From Apostichopus japonicus (lineage: Eukaryota > Echinodermata > Holothuroidea > Aspidochirotida > Stichopodidae): a stretch of 64,000 bases of DNA. The translations under genes and the position numbers were made by a program. Every line of letters starts with the position of its first letter. Positions within the stretch are counted from its first letter, which is position 1. The notes below the pieces were generated by a model. That model saw nothing but the letters and a program-made list of their open reading frames with translations. It made no database searches and was not told where the DNA came from. Positions 13,361 to 24,600 of this stretch are shown here, in pieces. Location: NCBI RefSeq assembly GCF_037975245.1, contig NC_092563.1:21210699-21274698 (forward strand), given 5' to 3'.

Positions 13361-14881
13361 ATGAAGTTCTATCGAAGAAGGAAGAACCAGCTGTGCACAT
13401 GGGTCCTCGTAACGTGCATCTTATTTTCCTTCTCCTTGCTCGCCTCTCACGATAGTCGCGGACATTTATTTTTGTCTCAGTACCTCTTCACGAACGTTGG
13501 CCGGAGTCTTCTAAAGAGATCCAGTTCTGTCAGCTCTGATCGCCGTGCAATCAACCACCCAAAGCCTCTCATCGACTTTGACGTCACCGTCCCCCCAGTA
13601 CTAGACGAAAGCGGCTACTTTGTCGGCAAAGTGTTGGTCGACACGGAACAGGAACAAGGAGGTCAAAGGTTACCCCAAGATGGTGCCTTAGTACACACAC
13701 GTAGAGAGGATAACGTTGTTAGGAATCCAAATGTGAGTAGAACTAACTTGAAGAAGACAGAGTTAGGTGTTAAAGGAACCTGGCAGAGTACCATGCCAAA
13801 ATCAGCCGAAGACCTAATTGATATATTAGACAGCAAGATATCCCAAATACCGCAGGTGGTGGATCAGGCAAGAGAATTCGTGGATGTGGATCTCGCCGAC
13901 GAATTCCTGCAGATTCACAAAGCTTTGAAGCCTGCGCCCAAGAAGGATAATCCAGTTCGTGTCTTGATTGTGACTAACCGTAGATCAGGGTCAAGTTTCC
14001 TGGGTCAAATATTAAATCAGAATCCAGGGATCTTTTTCAATTTTGAACCTTTGAAATTGCTGGAGCAGAAGCCAGGTATCTATGCAAACCAGTCAGTCTT
14101 TCTTAGTCTTCTACTATCGTGCAAGTTTAAACAGATGCCCTTCTTGATGGACTTTTATAATAAAGAGAGGCTACACAGGAGCGGAAGCCTGGCCTTCTCC
14201 AGCCCCCCTCTATGCACCTTGAGCGTCCCAGTTAATAGTACTAACGTGCGTCAGTGTGACAAGCTGCACCCCACCTTTGCAGCCTCGGTCTGTGCTAGGT
14301 ACTCCCACACGGCCGCCAAATTAATTCGACTCTATGACATCAGTTCCCTGGAGAGATTGGTCACTCGGAACAATTTAAATTTGAAAATTATTCATCTGGT
14401 CAGGGATCCTCGAGGAATTTTGTCGTCACGCTCTGCGGCGGAGAAGAGAACTTTAAATGTCGACAAAGGCTTAGAGGGAGAGGCGGGTTACCTTTGTAGG
14501 AGGATCAAATCTAACCTTGGATTAGCTTCATCTCGACCTCCATGGTTAGAAGGCAGATACATGCTGGTACGCTACGAAGATATTGCCTACGACCCAGAGA
14601 AGTGGGCTAACCAAGTTTACAAGTTTGCCGGGTTGGGAACTGTCCCCTCGGAGGTTCTGTCGTGGATTAGGACTAACACAAATGTTGAAAGTACCAATGT
14701 ATATTCCACTAGCAGAAACTCCAAGGCAACTGCCGAAGCCTGGAGAAAAGCCATCTCTTTTCCAGTGGCAAAAAGGATAGGAGAAGTTTGTAAAGATGTC
14801 CTGTCACTCTTAAAGTATCAGCCCTTGGAGAACAAGGAGGAGTTGATCAATATGAAACGGAGTGTGGTAAACCCATGGTGA
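13361..14881 (+). CDS. carbohydrate 6-O-sulfotransferase (CHST1/3-like family), Golgi type II membrane enzyme
   Basis: The 506-residue enzyme should transfer sulfate from PAPS to the 6-hydroxyl of Gal, GalNAc or GlcNAc in glycans in the Golgi. Residues 1-9 form a short basic cytosolic tail (FYRRRK), and residues 10-28 a hydrophobic signal anchor. A stem follows to about residue 195, then the sulfotransferase domain. The 5'-phosphosulfate loop is VTNRRSGSSFL at 204-214, followed by the family's FEPL at 228-231. The 3'-phosphate site is LVRDPRGILSSRS at 346-358. RYEDIAYDP and the C-terminal ATAEAWRKAISFP block also fit the Gal/GalNAc/GlcNAc 6-O branch. NVS, NQS and NST are potential N-glycosylation sites. 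I chose the ATG at 13361 because the frame can only be extended upstream through a TTG, and the acceptor at 13268 leaves a short 5'UTR. Coding in one exon is usual for this family. Acceptor substrate cannot be decided from sequence alone. Confidence 0.93.
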   Translation: MKFYRRRKNQLCTWVLVTCILFSFSLLASHDSRGHLFLSQYLFTNVGRSLLKRSSSVSSDRRAINHPKPLIDFDVTVPPVLDESGYFVGKVLVDTEQEQGGQRLPQDGALVHTRREDNVVRNPNVSRTNLKKTELGVKGTWQSTMPKSAEDLIDILDSKISQIPQVVDQAREFVDVDLADEFLQIHKALKPAPKKDNPVRVLIVTNRRSGSSFLGQILNQNPGIFFNFEPLKLLEQKPGIYANQSVFLSLLLSCKFKQMPFLMDFYNKERLHRSGSLAFSSPPLCTLSVPVNSTNVRQCDKLHPTFAASVCARYSHTAAKLIRLYDISSLERLVTRNNLNLKIIHLVRDPRGILSSRSAAEKRTLNVDKGLEGEAGYLCRRIKSNLGLASSRPPWLEGRYMLVRYEDIAYDPEKWANQVYKFAGLGTVPSEVLSWIRTNTNVESTNVYSTSRNSKATAEAWRKAISFPVAKRIGEVCKDVLSLLKYQPLENKEELINMKRSVVNPW

Positions 14882-16230
14882 TAGTGAGGCTTTCAAGAAA
14901 GATAAAAAAATGATAATAAGTAAATATTTATGCCAAATTTAAAAGGTTTAAGGGATGTATTCATTAGGAGAGAGAATGATTGTAGTAACATCTGAGAAAT
15001 CAGAGATGGATACACGTTCCCCTTTGGCTCTACCTTATCCAATATCAAAAATCAAAAATCTTTCAAAGTTTCCAAAATCTGAAAAAACCTAACATCCAGT
15101 TTCAAAGTTTCCAAAATCAAAATCTTCTGTTGGTTGAAAGAAAAGAAATCACAAAGGATTTCAAAGCTGACATTAGTTCAAAGTCAAAGACATTCTGTTG
15201 CTCGTGTAAATGATTCCTATTGGATAGGAGGTTGTGAGTGAGGGGGCATGAAGGGGGGCAGGGGATAGTAATAACCCTTATTGCCATGGGTTGGCAAGTC
15301 TTTTTTTCTTATAGTCATTGGTCTTTGCCTGTGATACTGATGCAGGCTAAAGAACCAGTTTGACGAGTAGTTTTAGCATTAAAACAGTTGACATTTTTTT
15401 TTTGATACTGGTGGTGGGTGATTTTGAGGTATTTGTTTTTTTAATCATTCTTCCCTTGTAGGAGTTCCCTTCATACAGAGTTCTGCTATGACTTTTGTCT
15501 TTCAAGCTTGGTCTTACGTCTTTCCCAGATTTTAACATCCTGTATAAAGTATCTAATGAAGTCCAGAATGAGAGAGGGTCTTGAGAGGTACAATCTGGGT
15601 CAGATTGTGGACATCTTTATGTGTGCTTTGTTTCAAATGGAGATATTTTGGGTGGAACAACTCAACTCTCCCTCCCCCCCCACCCACATAGGTAGAGGTT
15701 ACAACAAATTTACTTCTGTTCCAGTGATATGGCTTAACTGTCATTCCTGAGGTCTGCTTTGATTCCCAACCTGTGAACTTTTTTTTTTCATCATCATGTG
15801 TAAATCTTCATAATGGAACATGATATTTCCCAAAATGGAATAAGGTTTTTTTTTCTATTCGCTGTTCCTAATATTCGCCATTGCAGGATGCATTCACCAA
15901 AAAATATCACAAAATTTGAAAAAATTTCATACAGCATGCTATGACAATGCAGTTTTGTACTACACAGATGCCGCAAATTTCCAGTATTTCTGCTAAAATG
16001 ATCATCATCAGCTATCAGAATAATCCCTTGAAATGAAATGGTATGGTCTTAAATGTGAGGGCCATGGTGCATTGAATGTGCAAATTAATCAGAAACTACT
16101 TTGATGTCCTACATACTGGGCGTGTATAATGGATTTTTTGTCTTTAATTCTAGGAATATCCTTAACTTATTTGTGTATATGTACAGCTGTAGTTTGTATA
16201 ATAAAGAGAGATTTATGAGTACTTTAACCT
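14882..16230 (+). other. probable 3'UTR of the sulfotransferase gene
   Basis: No other gene begins here. The clearest polyadenylation hexamer that I noticed downstream of the stop is AATAAA at 16200-16205, which would give a 3'UTR of about 1.3 kb. The region is AT-rich with several T runs. The end point is inference. Confidence 0.35.
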
Positions 16231-19200
16231 ATCACAGACATAATATTACATTTTTCTTTTTGACTTGGTACCTTCTAAAGAATCGATGTTGTGCACAATT
16301 TTAAGTCATATTAATTAATCCAAGAAAAGTATCTACCAATTACATTTTTGCAAATCTCAAGAAAAAAAATATATATATATTTTAGTATATATTTTTTGAC
16401 GGCATTATGATGTATTTAACGTTCAAATCGGATACCATTTTATCCTGTCACACATATGTGTTGGAAAAAGACTTTATGCCATATATATTGGGAAGAGACA
16501 TTTTGATATTCGTTAATGTAATCAATCCCTTTGGTCAGCTCATGGGATGCATAAGTCATCGAAATATGCGAGTGATTTCTTGTATCAAGACAGCTTTGAG
16601 TTTCTCATGACAAATAAGGGTAAATTGACTTCTTAAGGCTTAGAGGATTCACATGTATGATAGGACTTTGTGTAAGGAAGAGTTCCATACAACAAAGTTG
16701 GTTTTGTATAATGCAGCTGACTGGTGTTGGTAACCAAACCATTCCCTTCTACAAAGGTCTCGAGCATGCACATATTGTAGTGTTAGCTCCTTGCGTTAAA
16801 CACTATAACAGTCTGTTGTCATTTTCGGATATGGTTTTAAATTTAATTATACATTTGTAGCATAACCTTTGATTGTTATCTCACCTTTGTGGTGGTCCAC
16901 CTTTAGTTGGACTTGTTTTGAGTTTTTATTGGGGGGGGGCGTATTATTTATTATTTTTTTCTTTTTAAGGTTAACATTTAATTGTTTCAATAGAAATACT
17001 TCTGGGGTTAATGCTTTACTATGACTTACTATTCACACTTTAAAAGACAGACGGTTGCTATTAAGGTACAGGCACATCTTGATATTCTGTAAGGGGTCCA
17101 CTACCTCTAAGTAATGCAGCAAATGAAACCACCCACTTTAAACATTATCAATTCAAAAACTTAATTCCATAAATCTACTTCGTAATTGGCAGCTGAATCT
17201 TTGACAGCATTTCCATTTTTTTTTTCTTTACCCCACCGTTCAACCACTTCTTTTACCGTTCAAAGCGGGACATGAGATGCTACCAAGCTCTGTTAAGTTC
17301 AACTGTGTTTAGCCTTAAAAATATCTTCCCAGGCTCTAGCATTACACATCAAAATGTTTGAGTCATGGAGCCTCTTATGAAGTTTCATTTATTCACTCTA
17401 TGATTCGTTCAACAGGTGGATGTTAGGTCTATATTATCCAACACATCACTGTCTTGTTCTTTACCTAGAAGAACGTTGACAAAGGAAGAAAGCATTAATC
17501 AGGGAGAATTTTATTTCCATGAAATAATTACCACCCAGCGATATAGTCAATAGTTTGTAGATTAGATTTGTATGGTTTTGTTAGAGTATTATGTTTTTCA
17601 TTAGATTTTATGTTTTTTGTTAAATTAATTCTTTTCTCTCCGAGTTTGTGTGCGTTTTGTTTCTCTGTTTCTTTATTTGTTTTTAACTTATTTTATCACC
17701 CGGCTTATGTATCCCATATTTAATTTAATTTCTATATTTAAATTCAATTTCTAAGCCAAAGACTGATTTAAATATAACACATGAATTTAAAGAAATGAGT
17801 CTCTATTTTCTTATACCGCCGTCTATGGAAGCTCCGGCCGATCATTTTAGAAGTTAAAATAATTTTCAGCCATTTATGGGATTGATCGAAAAGCGCCAAA
17901 TATATATCATAAAGGTGAGGGGTGACGGGAAATGGGTTCAGTCTCTAGTGGGACATGTACCATTTCTGAATGCAACATCTAGGGTGGTCTGGGGGTGATA
18001 CCCAAGGGAGGGGGAGTGATACCCAAGGGAGGGGGAGTGATACCCAAGGGAGGGGGTTAGAAGTCAAATGGCGCATTCTGAGGCATGTGTTAAACTTTAA
18101 TTAGTTTTAAGCGCAAGGTTGGTCTAATAAATACTTTTGAATTTTGCAAAGAAAAATCCCCGATAGAACGTCTCCCCACCCCCTCCCCACCCGACTGTAG
18201 ATGGAGGTGGGAGAGTCATCCTCCATTTTGCGGGCCCCATTGTGTGCGGATATGACAACCGCGGCTAAATACCACTTGTAAAAGAGGTCTGCCTAGGCTA
18301 CATTCCTACAATAAGGCAGAGCCAATAACTGCTTGATAAACTAGACTACGTTTGAATAGGCCTACTGTGTATAATATGTCCAACGCCATGAAGACAAAAA
18401 AGGTTCAGAACTAGATTTTTGTATAGTTTCTACGATATCTTCATTAATCTCAATCCTCATTTTAAAAGTTTTTTTTCTTTCATTTTTTTCTCATTTTAAA
18501 TCCTATTGTATTAACCCTAACAATGTCCTTCAGCGTGAAATCCTTGTAAAAATTTTAAGCTTCTAGCGGCAGTGTGGCGGTAGACAATAAAAATTACTTT
18601 TATGCACTCCTACAGTACCCCCGGTAAAAAGGGTCAATAAAAGGATGTTGATTAAAGCTTTACAATAGTTTAATCGTCGTTCCAATCAGTCAGATCATCG
18701 GGAAAATGAGAAATAGTTTGACAGATATTAAAGTATAGTTTAGCGAATTAAAGCTTCAATATAGGTATAATTGATGTAGAATCACTGATAAGCCGACCAC
18801 AAGAGAAAACAAATTACGAATATATTTTAACATAAAGAGGCGAAGCTATAGTAGCATCAATAAAAGTTACGAATTAAGGGCCACTGTATTGTAAGAATTG
18901 TAAGAATTTTTATAAACCTTAAAAAATCATAAATAGTAATATAGCGATGGGATTTTGACAATTGCGTTCGGTTTCTCGTCCTTTTAATTGTTTTCTCAGA
19001 AGTTCTCATTTTGGTCTGAAAAGTACAGTTTAAGTTATCTCATCGTCTATGATTTACTATAAAAATGATTTACATAAATTTGTATATGAAGCTCAGTTTC
19101 ATCGACTTGTACTTCCTTCATTCAGCCACTACAGCTGTCCGACCAGCACCATATATTCCGTCAGTTTTTATTACGTCAACCTGCTTACGTCTGTTGGAAG

Positions 19201-20206
19201 CAATATTTCGGTTTGCCGGGCCTAAACTAACGACTGGTCAGTCTTTATGAGTTCACACGTGTAATGGTGAATTAGGTAAAATATCATGCTGTAGCTTCCA
19301 AGTAACAATAACGGATTAACTTCGGACGGCCGATATAAACGATGGTATAAAGTTATAAACAAACACATATCGTTACAAGGTGGCGGATGGGGGAGGGGGG
19401 CATGGGGTACCTCGTAGCGATGACAGAAAGCAAAATAATAGGATAACATTTAACTTGAGACGCAATTGGCCGGTATTAATTTGAGAATTCCCGCCAATTA
19501 CGGATAAACGTCAACCGAGAACTGGTTTAACTGAGCCTTTAAATGCATTTTGTAAATTTCGTCCAGTATTCTTTTGCCCACCAATTTCATTGGGGGGGGG
19601 GGCAAGACATTTGACTGGGTGTTCCGCCTACCCGGTACTTACAAGGTTCCTGGTTATTAACCCGGTTTCTATACCTTGACCATATAAAATCAAGTGATAA
19701 ACCTGTGTCCGCAAAGAGGCCTTTACCGTATGGTATATTTATGCATGTCCGTGAGTCCAGGGTAGAGTAGCAGCTCCCTGGTGAGTCTATACAAATATTG
19801 CACTTTTTGTGGGATCATGGCCGCGTATAGCTACGTGACGTTTGGTCGATTTTTAACTCATATAGGTTTAATCTATCTCTTGACATCAATTATGTAAACT
19901 TTAATTTCCAACATCTGTACGTCATAATTTCTCTACGGTCCCACAAAAGACACCGGCTTCAAAGTTCCGTCCTTGCGGAGGTCACCGTAAACATTCGTCA
20001 AATTCCGTTCTTTGTCGAGCTGTTTTTCTTTCTTGAATATTATCCATAATCTGCTTGGATAACATCCGACCTTCAGCTTTGGGGGAACTATTAAGTACCT
20101 GTACACAGGCTAATCTGTTACGTTTATCCCAACCATGGGCAAAGCTCGGGTCGCATATCTTCCTCGGTCAAAACCTCCGCGAGCCCGTGATAGGGTTTTC
20201 AAAAAC
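16231..20206. other. intergenic AT-rich DNA
   Basis: Apart from a small G-rich repeat at 17993-18058 and several G runs (near 16930 and 19594), I see no gene, RNA or mobile element I can name. Confidence 0.5.
17993..18058. repeat. 21-bp G-rich tandem repeat, three copies
   Basis: GTGATACCCAAGGGAGGGGGA is repeated three times with almost no variation. Confidence 0.85.
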
Positions 20207-20243
20207 ACTTTAAAGGCATTGAAGACTCGCCCCAAACCGCGTG

Positions 20244-20641
20244 CGTATGGAAAGCCATTTTAACATTTAATCGGGAATTTTAGATATCTGAAATTGTTTC
20301 TTATTTCAGATATCTGAAATTGAATTCGAGATATCTAAAATAGATTTGGAGATATCTGAAATTCTAATACAGATATCTGAAATTCAATTCGAGATATCTG
20401 AAATTGAATTCGAGATATCCGAAATTGAATTCGAGATATCTGAAATTCTATTTCAGATATCTTAAATTTAATTCGAGATATCTGAAATTGAATTCGAGAT
20501 ATCTGAAATTAAATTCAAGATATCTGCAATTCTAATTCGAGATATCTGAAATTGAATTCGAGATATCTGCAATTGAATTCGAGATATCTGAAATGCATAT
20601 GCATAAATTTCCGATTAAATGTTAAAACGGCTTTCCATACG
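20244..20641. mobile_element. MITE-like element with terminal inverted repeats, 398 bp
   Basis: The left end begins CGTATGGAAAGCCATTTTAA, and the right end is its reverse complement with a few mismatches over about 38 bp. The homologous repeat at 6876-7250 lacks this block, which shows insertion directly. The duplicated target is 2-6 bp; the exact boundary is ambiguous because CGTGCG flanks both sides. No transposase is encoded, so it would depend on another element. Its interior is a palindromic minisatellite. Confidence 0.75.
20283..20594. repeat. 21-bp palindromic minisatellite inside the MITE
   Basis: About 14 copies of GATATCTGAAATTGAATTCGA and close variants. GATATC and GAATTC are each palindromic, and AATT alternates with them, so single strands could fold in many registers. 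Copies differ by single-base changes and a few inverted junctions, such as around 20300 and 20450. Confidence 0.85.
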
Positions 20642-21006
20642 TGCGGCCGTCTGAAAAAGTTAACGTTCTGTTGATTGTAAGTGACGTTTTGTTCGTGTCG
20701 CTACAAAATGCAGACAGTATTGAAACGTGATATCTTTAGCTGTTATCTTTAGCTGGACCTGAGATGTCCACCGCTGTATCGTTTATACACTGTGCTGTGG
20801 GTATTGACCGCAGTTGTATGTACTGACTGTACACTAGTGTCTAATCACTGTTTATAGCTCCATGTTCTAATTACCGACGGTAGCAAGCGGTGTGTGTATT
20901 TTCTGGGATCGATGGTGGTGTCTAACACTTCTGTTACACCTCATTCGAAACTAGGTCAGATTACCGGCATTAGACGTTTTTTTGCGCGAGTCTTCACACC
21001 CTTTCA

Positions 21007-21400
21007 TAATGCGGCCAGCAGAACCTTATATGGTAACGAGAATCATGAAATGTGTCTACTTTTGGGGAGTTATTATAGAGGCAAGCTTGATATATAATTG
21101 TGATAGGATAACCAACATGATAATAGATGGACAATGGGCATGGAGAACTTTCTGATCTTATGGCCATATTGATCTTACTATGAAATATATTTTTCCCACT
21201 TCAAAGGAGTTCTAAGCATGATTATGTACGTGTTGTTGTCTGTGAATGGGATACAAAATGATGCCACAGCTGTCCACAATCTCCATTACGTGCCCACCCA
21301 TATTTAAGTGTGCCACAAATACGATATGAATGATGAAATTATATAGGCATCCTTTGAAAATGTAACAATAACAACTCATTTATGGGGAAAGGGGCGAGGT
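21007..21400. other. noncoding DNA left of the gap
   Basis: Nothing recognised. It does not contain satellite units, so the left edge of the satellite array lies inside the following gap. Confidence 0.6.
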
Positions 21401-21500
21401 NNNNNNNNNNNNNNNNNNNNNNNNNNNNNNNNNNNNNNNNNNNNNNNNNNNNNNNNNNNNNNNNNNNNNNNNNNNNNNNNNNNNNNNNNNNNNNNNNNNN
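21401..21500. other. assembly gap (100 N)
   Basis: One hundred N directly abutting the satellite. The array's true left end and total length are therefore unknown. Confidence 0.99.
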
Positions 21501-21614
21501 ACGTGTTTTGGGTCCTGGGCTCGAGACCCGGCCACGGCAGTTTGCTTTTGCAGCGCTCTCATAGGGTTCTCTGGAACTTTAAGTATTAGGAACGAACATA
21601 GATTTATATCAGCT

Positions 21615-21689
21615 GCTGTCGTGGCGCGGTTGGTTGCGCTCGAGAGCGTGACGTGTTTTGGGTCCTGGGCTCGAGACCCGGCCACGGCA
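21615..21689 (+). other. tRNA-like head of one satellite unit (representative; recurs every 150 bp)
   Basis: A cloverleaf can be partly drawn. Acceptor strand GCTGTCG (21615-21621) faces CCACGGC (21682-21688), with six of seven positions pairing including one G-U. The D-arm is GCGC, loop GGTTGGTT, GCGC (21624-21639). The T-arm is CTGGG, loop CTCGAGA, CCCGG (21665-21681). TGGCGCGGTTGG resembles the pol III A box and GGCTCGAGACC the B box, each with one or two departures from consensus. The anticodon arm does not fold into a normal 5-bp stem, so it is not a working tRNA. TTTT at 21696-21699, seven bases after the discriminator base, could end pol III transcription. A TTTT at 21656-21659 inside the head would compete. 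This head layout is typical of tRNA-derived SINEs. Confidence 0.65.
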
Positions 21690-24600
21690 GTTTGCTTTTG
21701 CAGCGCTCTCATAGGGTTCTCTGGAACTTTAAGTATTAGGAACGAACATAGATTTATATCAGCTGCTGTCGTGGCGCGGTTGGTTGCGCTCGAGAGCGTG
21801 ACGTGTTTTGGGTCCTGGGCTCGAGACCCGACCACGGCAGTTTGCTTTTGCAGCGCTCTCATAGGGTTCTCTGGAACTTTAAGTATTAGGAACGAACATA
21901 GATTTATATCAGCTGCTGTCGTGGCGCGGTTGGTTGCGCTCGAGAGCGTGACGTGTTTTGGGTCCTGGGCTCGAGACCCGGCCACGGCAGTTTGCTTTTG
22001 CAGCGCTCTCATAGGGTTCTCTGGAACTTTAAGTATTAGGAACGAACATAGATTTATATCAGCTGCTGTCGTGGCGCGGTTGGTTGCGCTCGAGAGCGTG
22101 ACGTGTTTTGGGTCCTGGGCTCGAGACCCGACCACGGCAGTTTGCTTTTGCAGCGCTCTCATAGGGTTCTCTGGAACTTTAAGTATTAGGAACGAACATA
22201 GATTTATATCAGCTGCTGTCGTGGCGCGGTTGGTTGCGCTCGAGAGCGTGACGTGTTTTGGGTCCTGGGCTCGAGACCCGACCACGGCAGTTTGCTTTTG
22301 CAGCGCTCTCATAGGGTTCTCTGGAACTTTAAGTATTAGGAACGAACATAGATTTATATCAGCTGCTGTCGTGGCGCGGTTGGTTGCGCTCGAGAGCGTG
22401 ACGTGGTTTGGGTCCTGGGCTCGAGACCCGGCCACGGCAGTTTGCTTTTGCAGCGCTCTCATAGGGTTCTCTGGAACTTTAAGTATTAGGAACGAACATA
22501 GATTTATATCAGCTGCTGTCGTGGCGCGGTTGGTTGCGCTCGAGAGCGTGACGTGTTTTGGGTCCTGGGCTCGAGACCCGACCACGGCAGTTTGCTTTTG
22601 CAGCGCTCTCATAGGGTTCTCTGGAACTTTAAGTATTAGGAACGAACATAGATTTATATCAGCTGCTGTCGTGGCGCGGTTGGTTGCGCTCGAGAGCGTG
22701 ACGTGTTTTGGGTCCTGGGCTCGAGACCCGGCCACGGCAGTTTGCTTTTGCAGCGCTCTCATAGGGTTCTCTGGAACTTTAAGTATTAGGAACGAACATA
22801 GATTTATATCAGCTGCTGTCGTGGCGCGGTTGGTTGCGCTCGAGAGCGTGACGTGTTTTGGGTCCTGGGCTCGAGACCCGACCACGGCAGTTTGCTTTTG
22901 CAGCGCTCTCATAGGGTTCTCTGGAACTTTAAGTATTAGGAACGAACATAGATTTATATCAGCTGCTGTCGTGGCGCGGTTGGTTGCGCTCGAGAGCGTG
23001 ACGTGTTTTGGGTCCTGGGCTCGAGACCCGACCACGGCAGTTTGCTTTTGCAGCGCTCTCATAGGGTTCTCTGGAACTTTAAGTATTAGGAACGAACATA
23101 GATTTATATCAGCTGCTGTCGTGGCGCGGTTGGTTGCGCTCGAGAGCGTGACGTGTTTTGGGTCCTGGGCTCGAGACCCGGCCACGGCAGTTTGCTTTTG
23201 CAGCGCTCTCATAGGGTTCTCTGGAACTTTAAGTATTAGGAACGAACATAGATTTATATCAGCTGCTGTCGTGGCGCGGTTGGTTGCGCTCGAGAGCGTG
23301 ACGTGTTTTGGGTCCTGGGCTCGAGACCCGGCCACGGCAGTTTGCTTTTGCAGCGCTCTCATAGGGTTCTCTGGAACTTTAAGTATTAGGAACGAACATA
23401 GATTTATATCAGCTGCTGTCGTGGCGCGGTTGGTTGCGCTCGAGAGCGTGACGTGTTTTGGGTCCTGGGCTCGAGACCCGGCCACATCAGTTTGCTTTTG
23501 CAGCGCTCTCATAGGGTTCTCTGGAACTTTAAGTATTAGGAACGAACATAGATTTATATCAGCTGCTGTCGTGGCGCGGTTGGTTGCGCTCGAGAGCGTG
23601 ACGTGTTTTGGGTCCTGGGCTCGAGACCCGACCACGGCAGTTTGCTTTTGCAGCGCTCTCATAGGGTTCTCTGGAACTTTAAGTATTAGGAACGAACATA
23701 GATTTATATCAGCTGCTGTCGTGGCGCGGTTGGTTGCGCTCGAGAGCGTGACGTGTTTTGGGTCCTGGGCTCGAGACCCGGCCACGGCAGTTTGCTTTTG
23801 CAGCGCTCTCATAGGGTTCTCTGGAACTTTAAGTATTAGGAACGAACATAGATTTATATCAGCTGCTGTCGTGGCGCGGTTGGTTGCGCTCGAGAGCGTG
23901 ACGTGTTTTGGGTCCTGGGCTCGAGACCCGACCACGGCAGTTTGCTTTTGCAGCGCTCTCATAGGGTTCTCTGGAACTTTAAGTATTAGGAACGAACATA
24001 GATTTATATCAGCTGCTGTCGTGGCGCGGTTGGTTGCGCTCGAGAGCGTGACGTGTTTTGGGTCCTGGGCTCGAGACCCGGCCACGGCAGTTTGCTTTTG
24101 CAGCGCTCTCATAGGGTTCTCTGGAACTTTAAGTATTAGGAACGAACATAGATTTATATCAGCTGCTGTCGTGGCGCGGTTGGTTGCGCTCGAGAGCGTG
24201 ACGTGTTTTGGGTCCTGGGCTCGAGACCCGGCCACGGCAGTTTGCTTTTGCAGCGCTCTCATAGGGTTCTCTGGAACTTTAAGTATTAGGAACGAACATA
24301 GATTTATATCAGCTGCTGTCGTGGCGCGGTTGGTTGCGCTCGAGAGCGTGACGTGTTTTGGGTCCTGGGCTCGAGACCCGGCCACGGCAGTTTGCTTTTG
24401 CAGCGCTCTCATAGGGTTCTCTGGAACTTTAAGTATTAGGAACGAACATAGATTTATATCAGCTGCTGTCGTGGCGCGGTTGGTTGCGCTCGAGAGCGTG
24501 ACGTGTTTTGGGTCCTGGGCTCGAGACCCGGCCACGGCAGTTTGCTTTTGCAGCGCTCTCATAGGGTTCTCTGGAACTTTAAGTATTAGGAACGAACATA

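Larger units (their letters stand above)
20207..21006 (+). repeat. dispersed repeat, copy 2, interrupted by a MITE-like element
   Basis: This copy is in the opposite orientation to 6876-7250. After removing 20244-20641 the two align continuously, so copy 1 shows the empty target site. Copy 2 also has a short local duplication of TATCTTTAGCTG near 20730-20760. An open frame at 20894-21097 lies inside and has no independent support. Confidence 0.8.

Noticed and set aside
14583-14780. 65-codon open frame inside the sulfotransferase
   Set aside because: It is an overlapping frame within the conserved sulfotransferase coding region.
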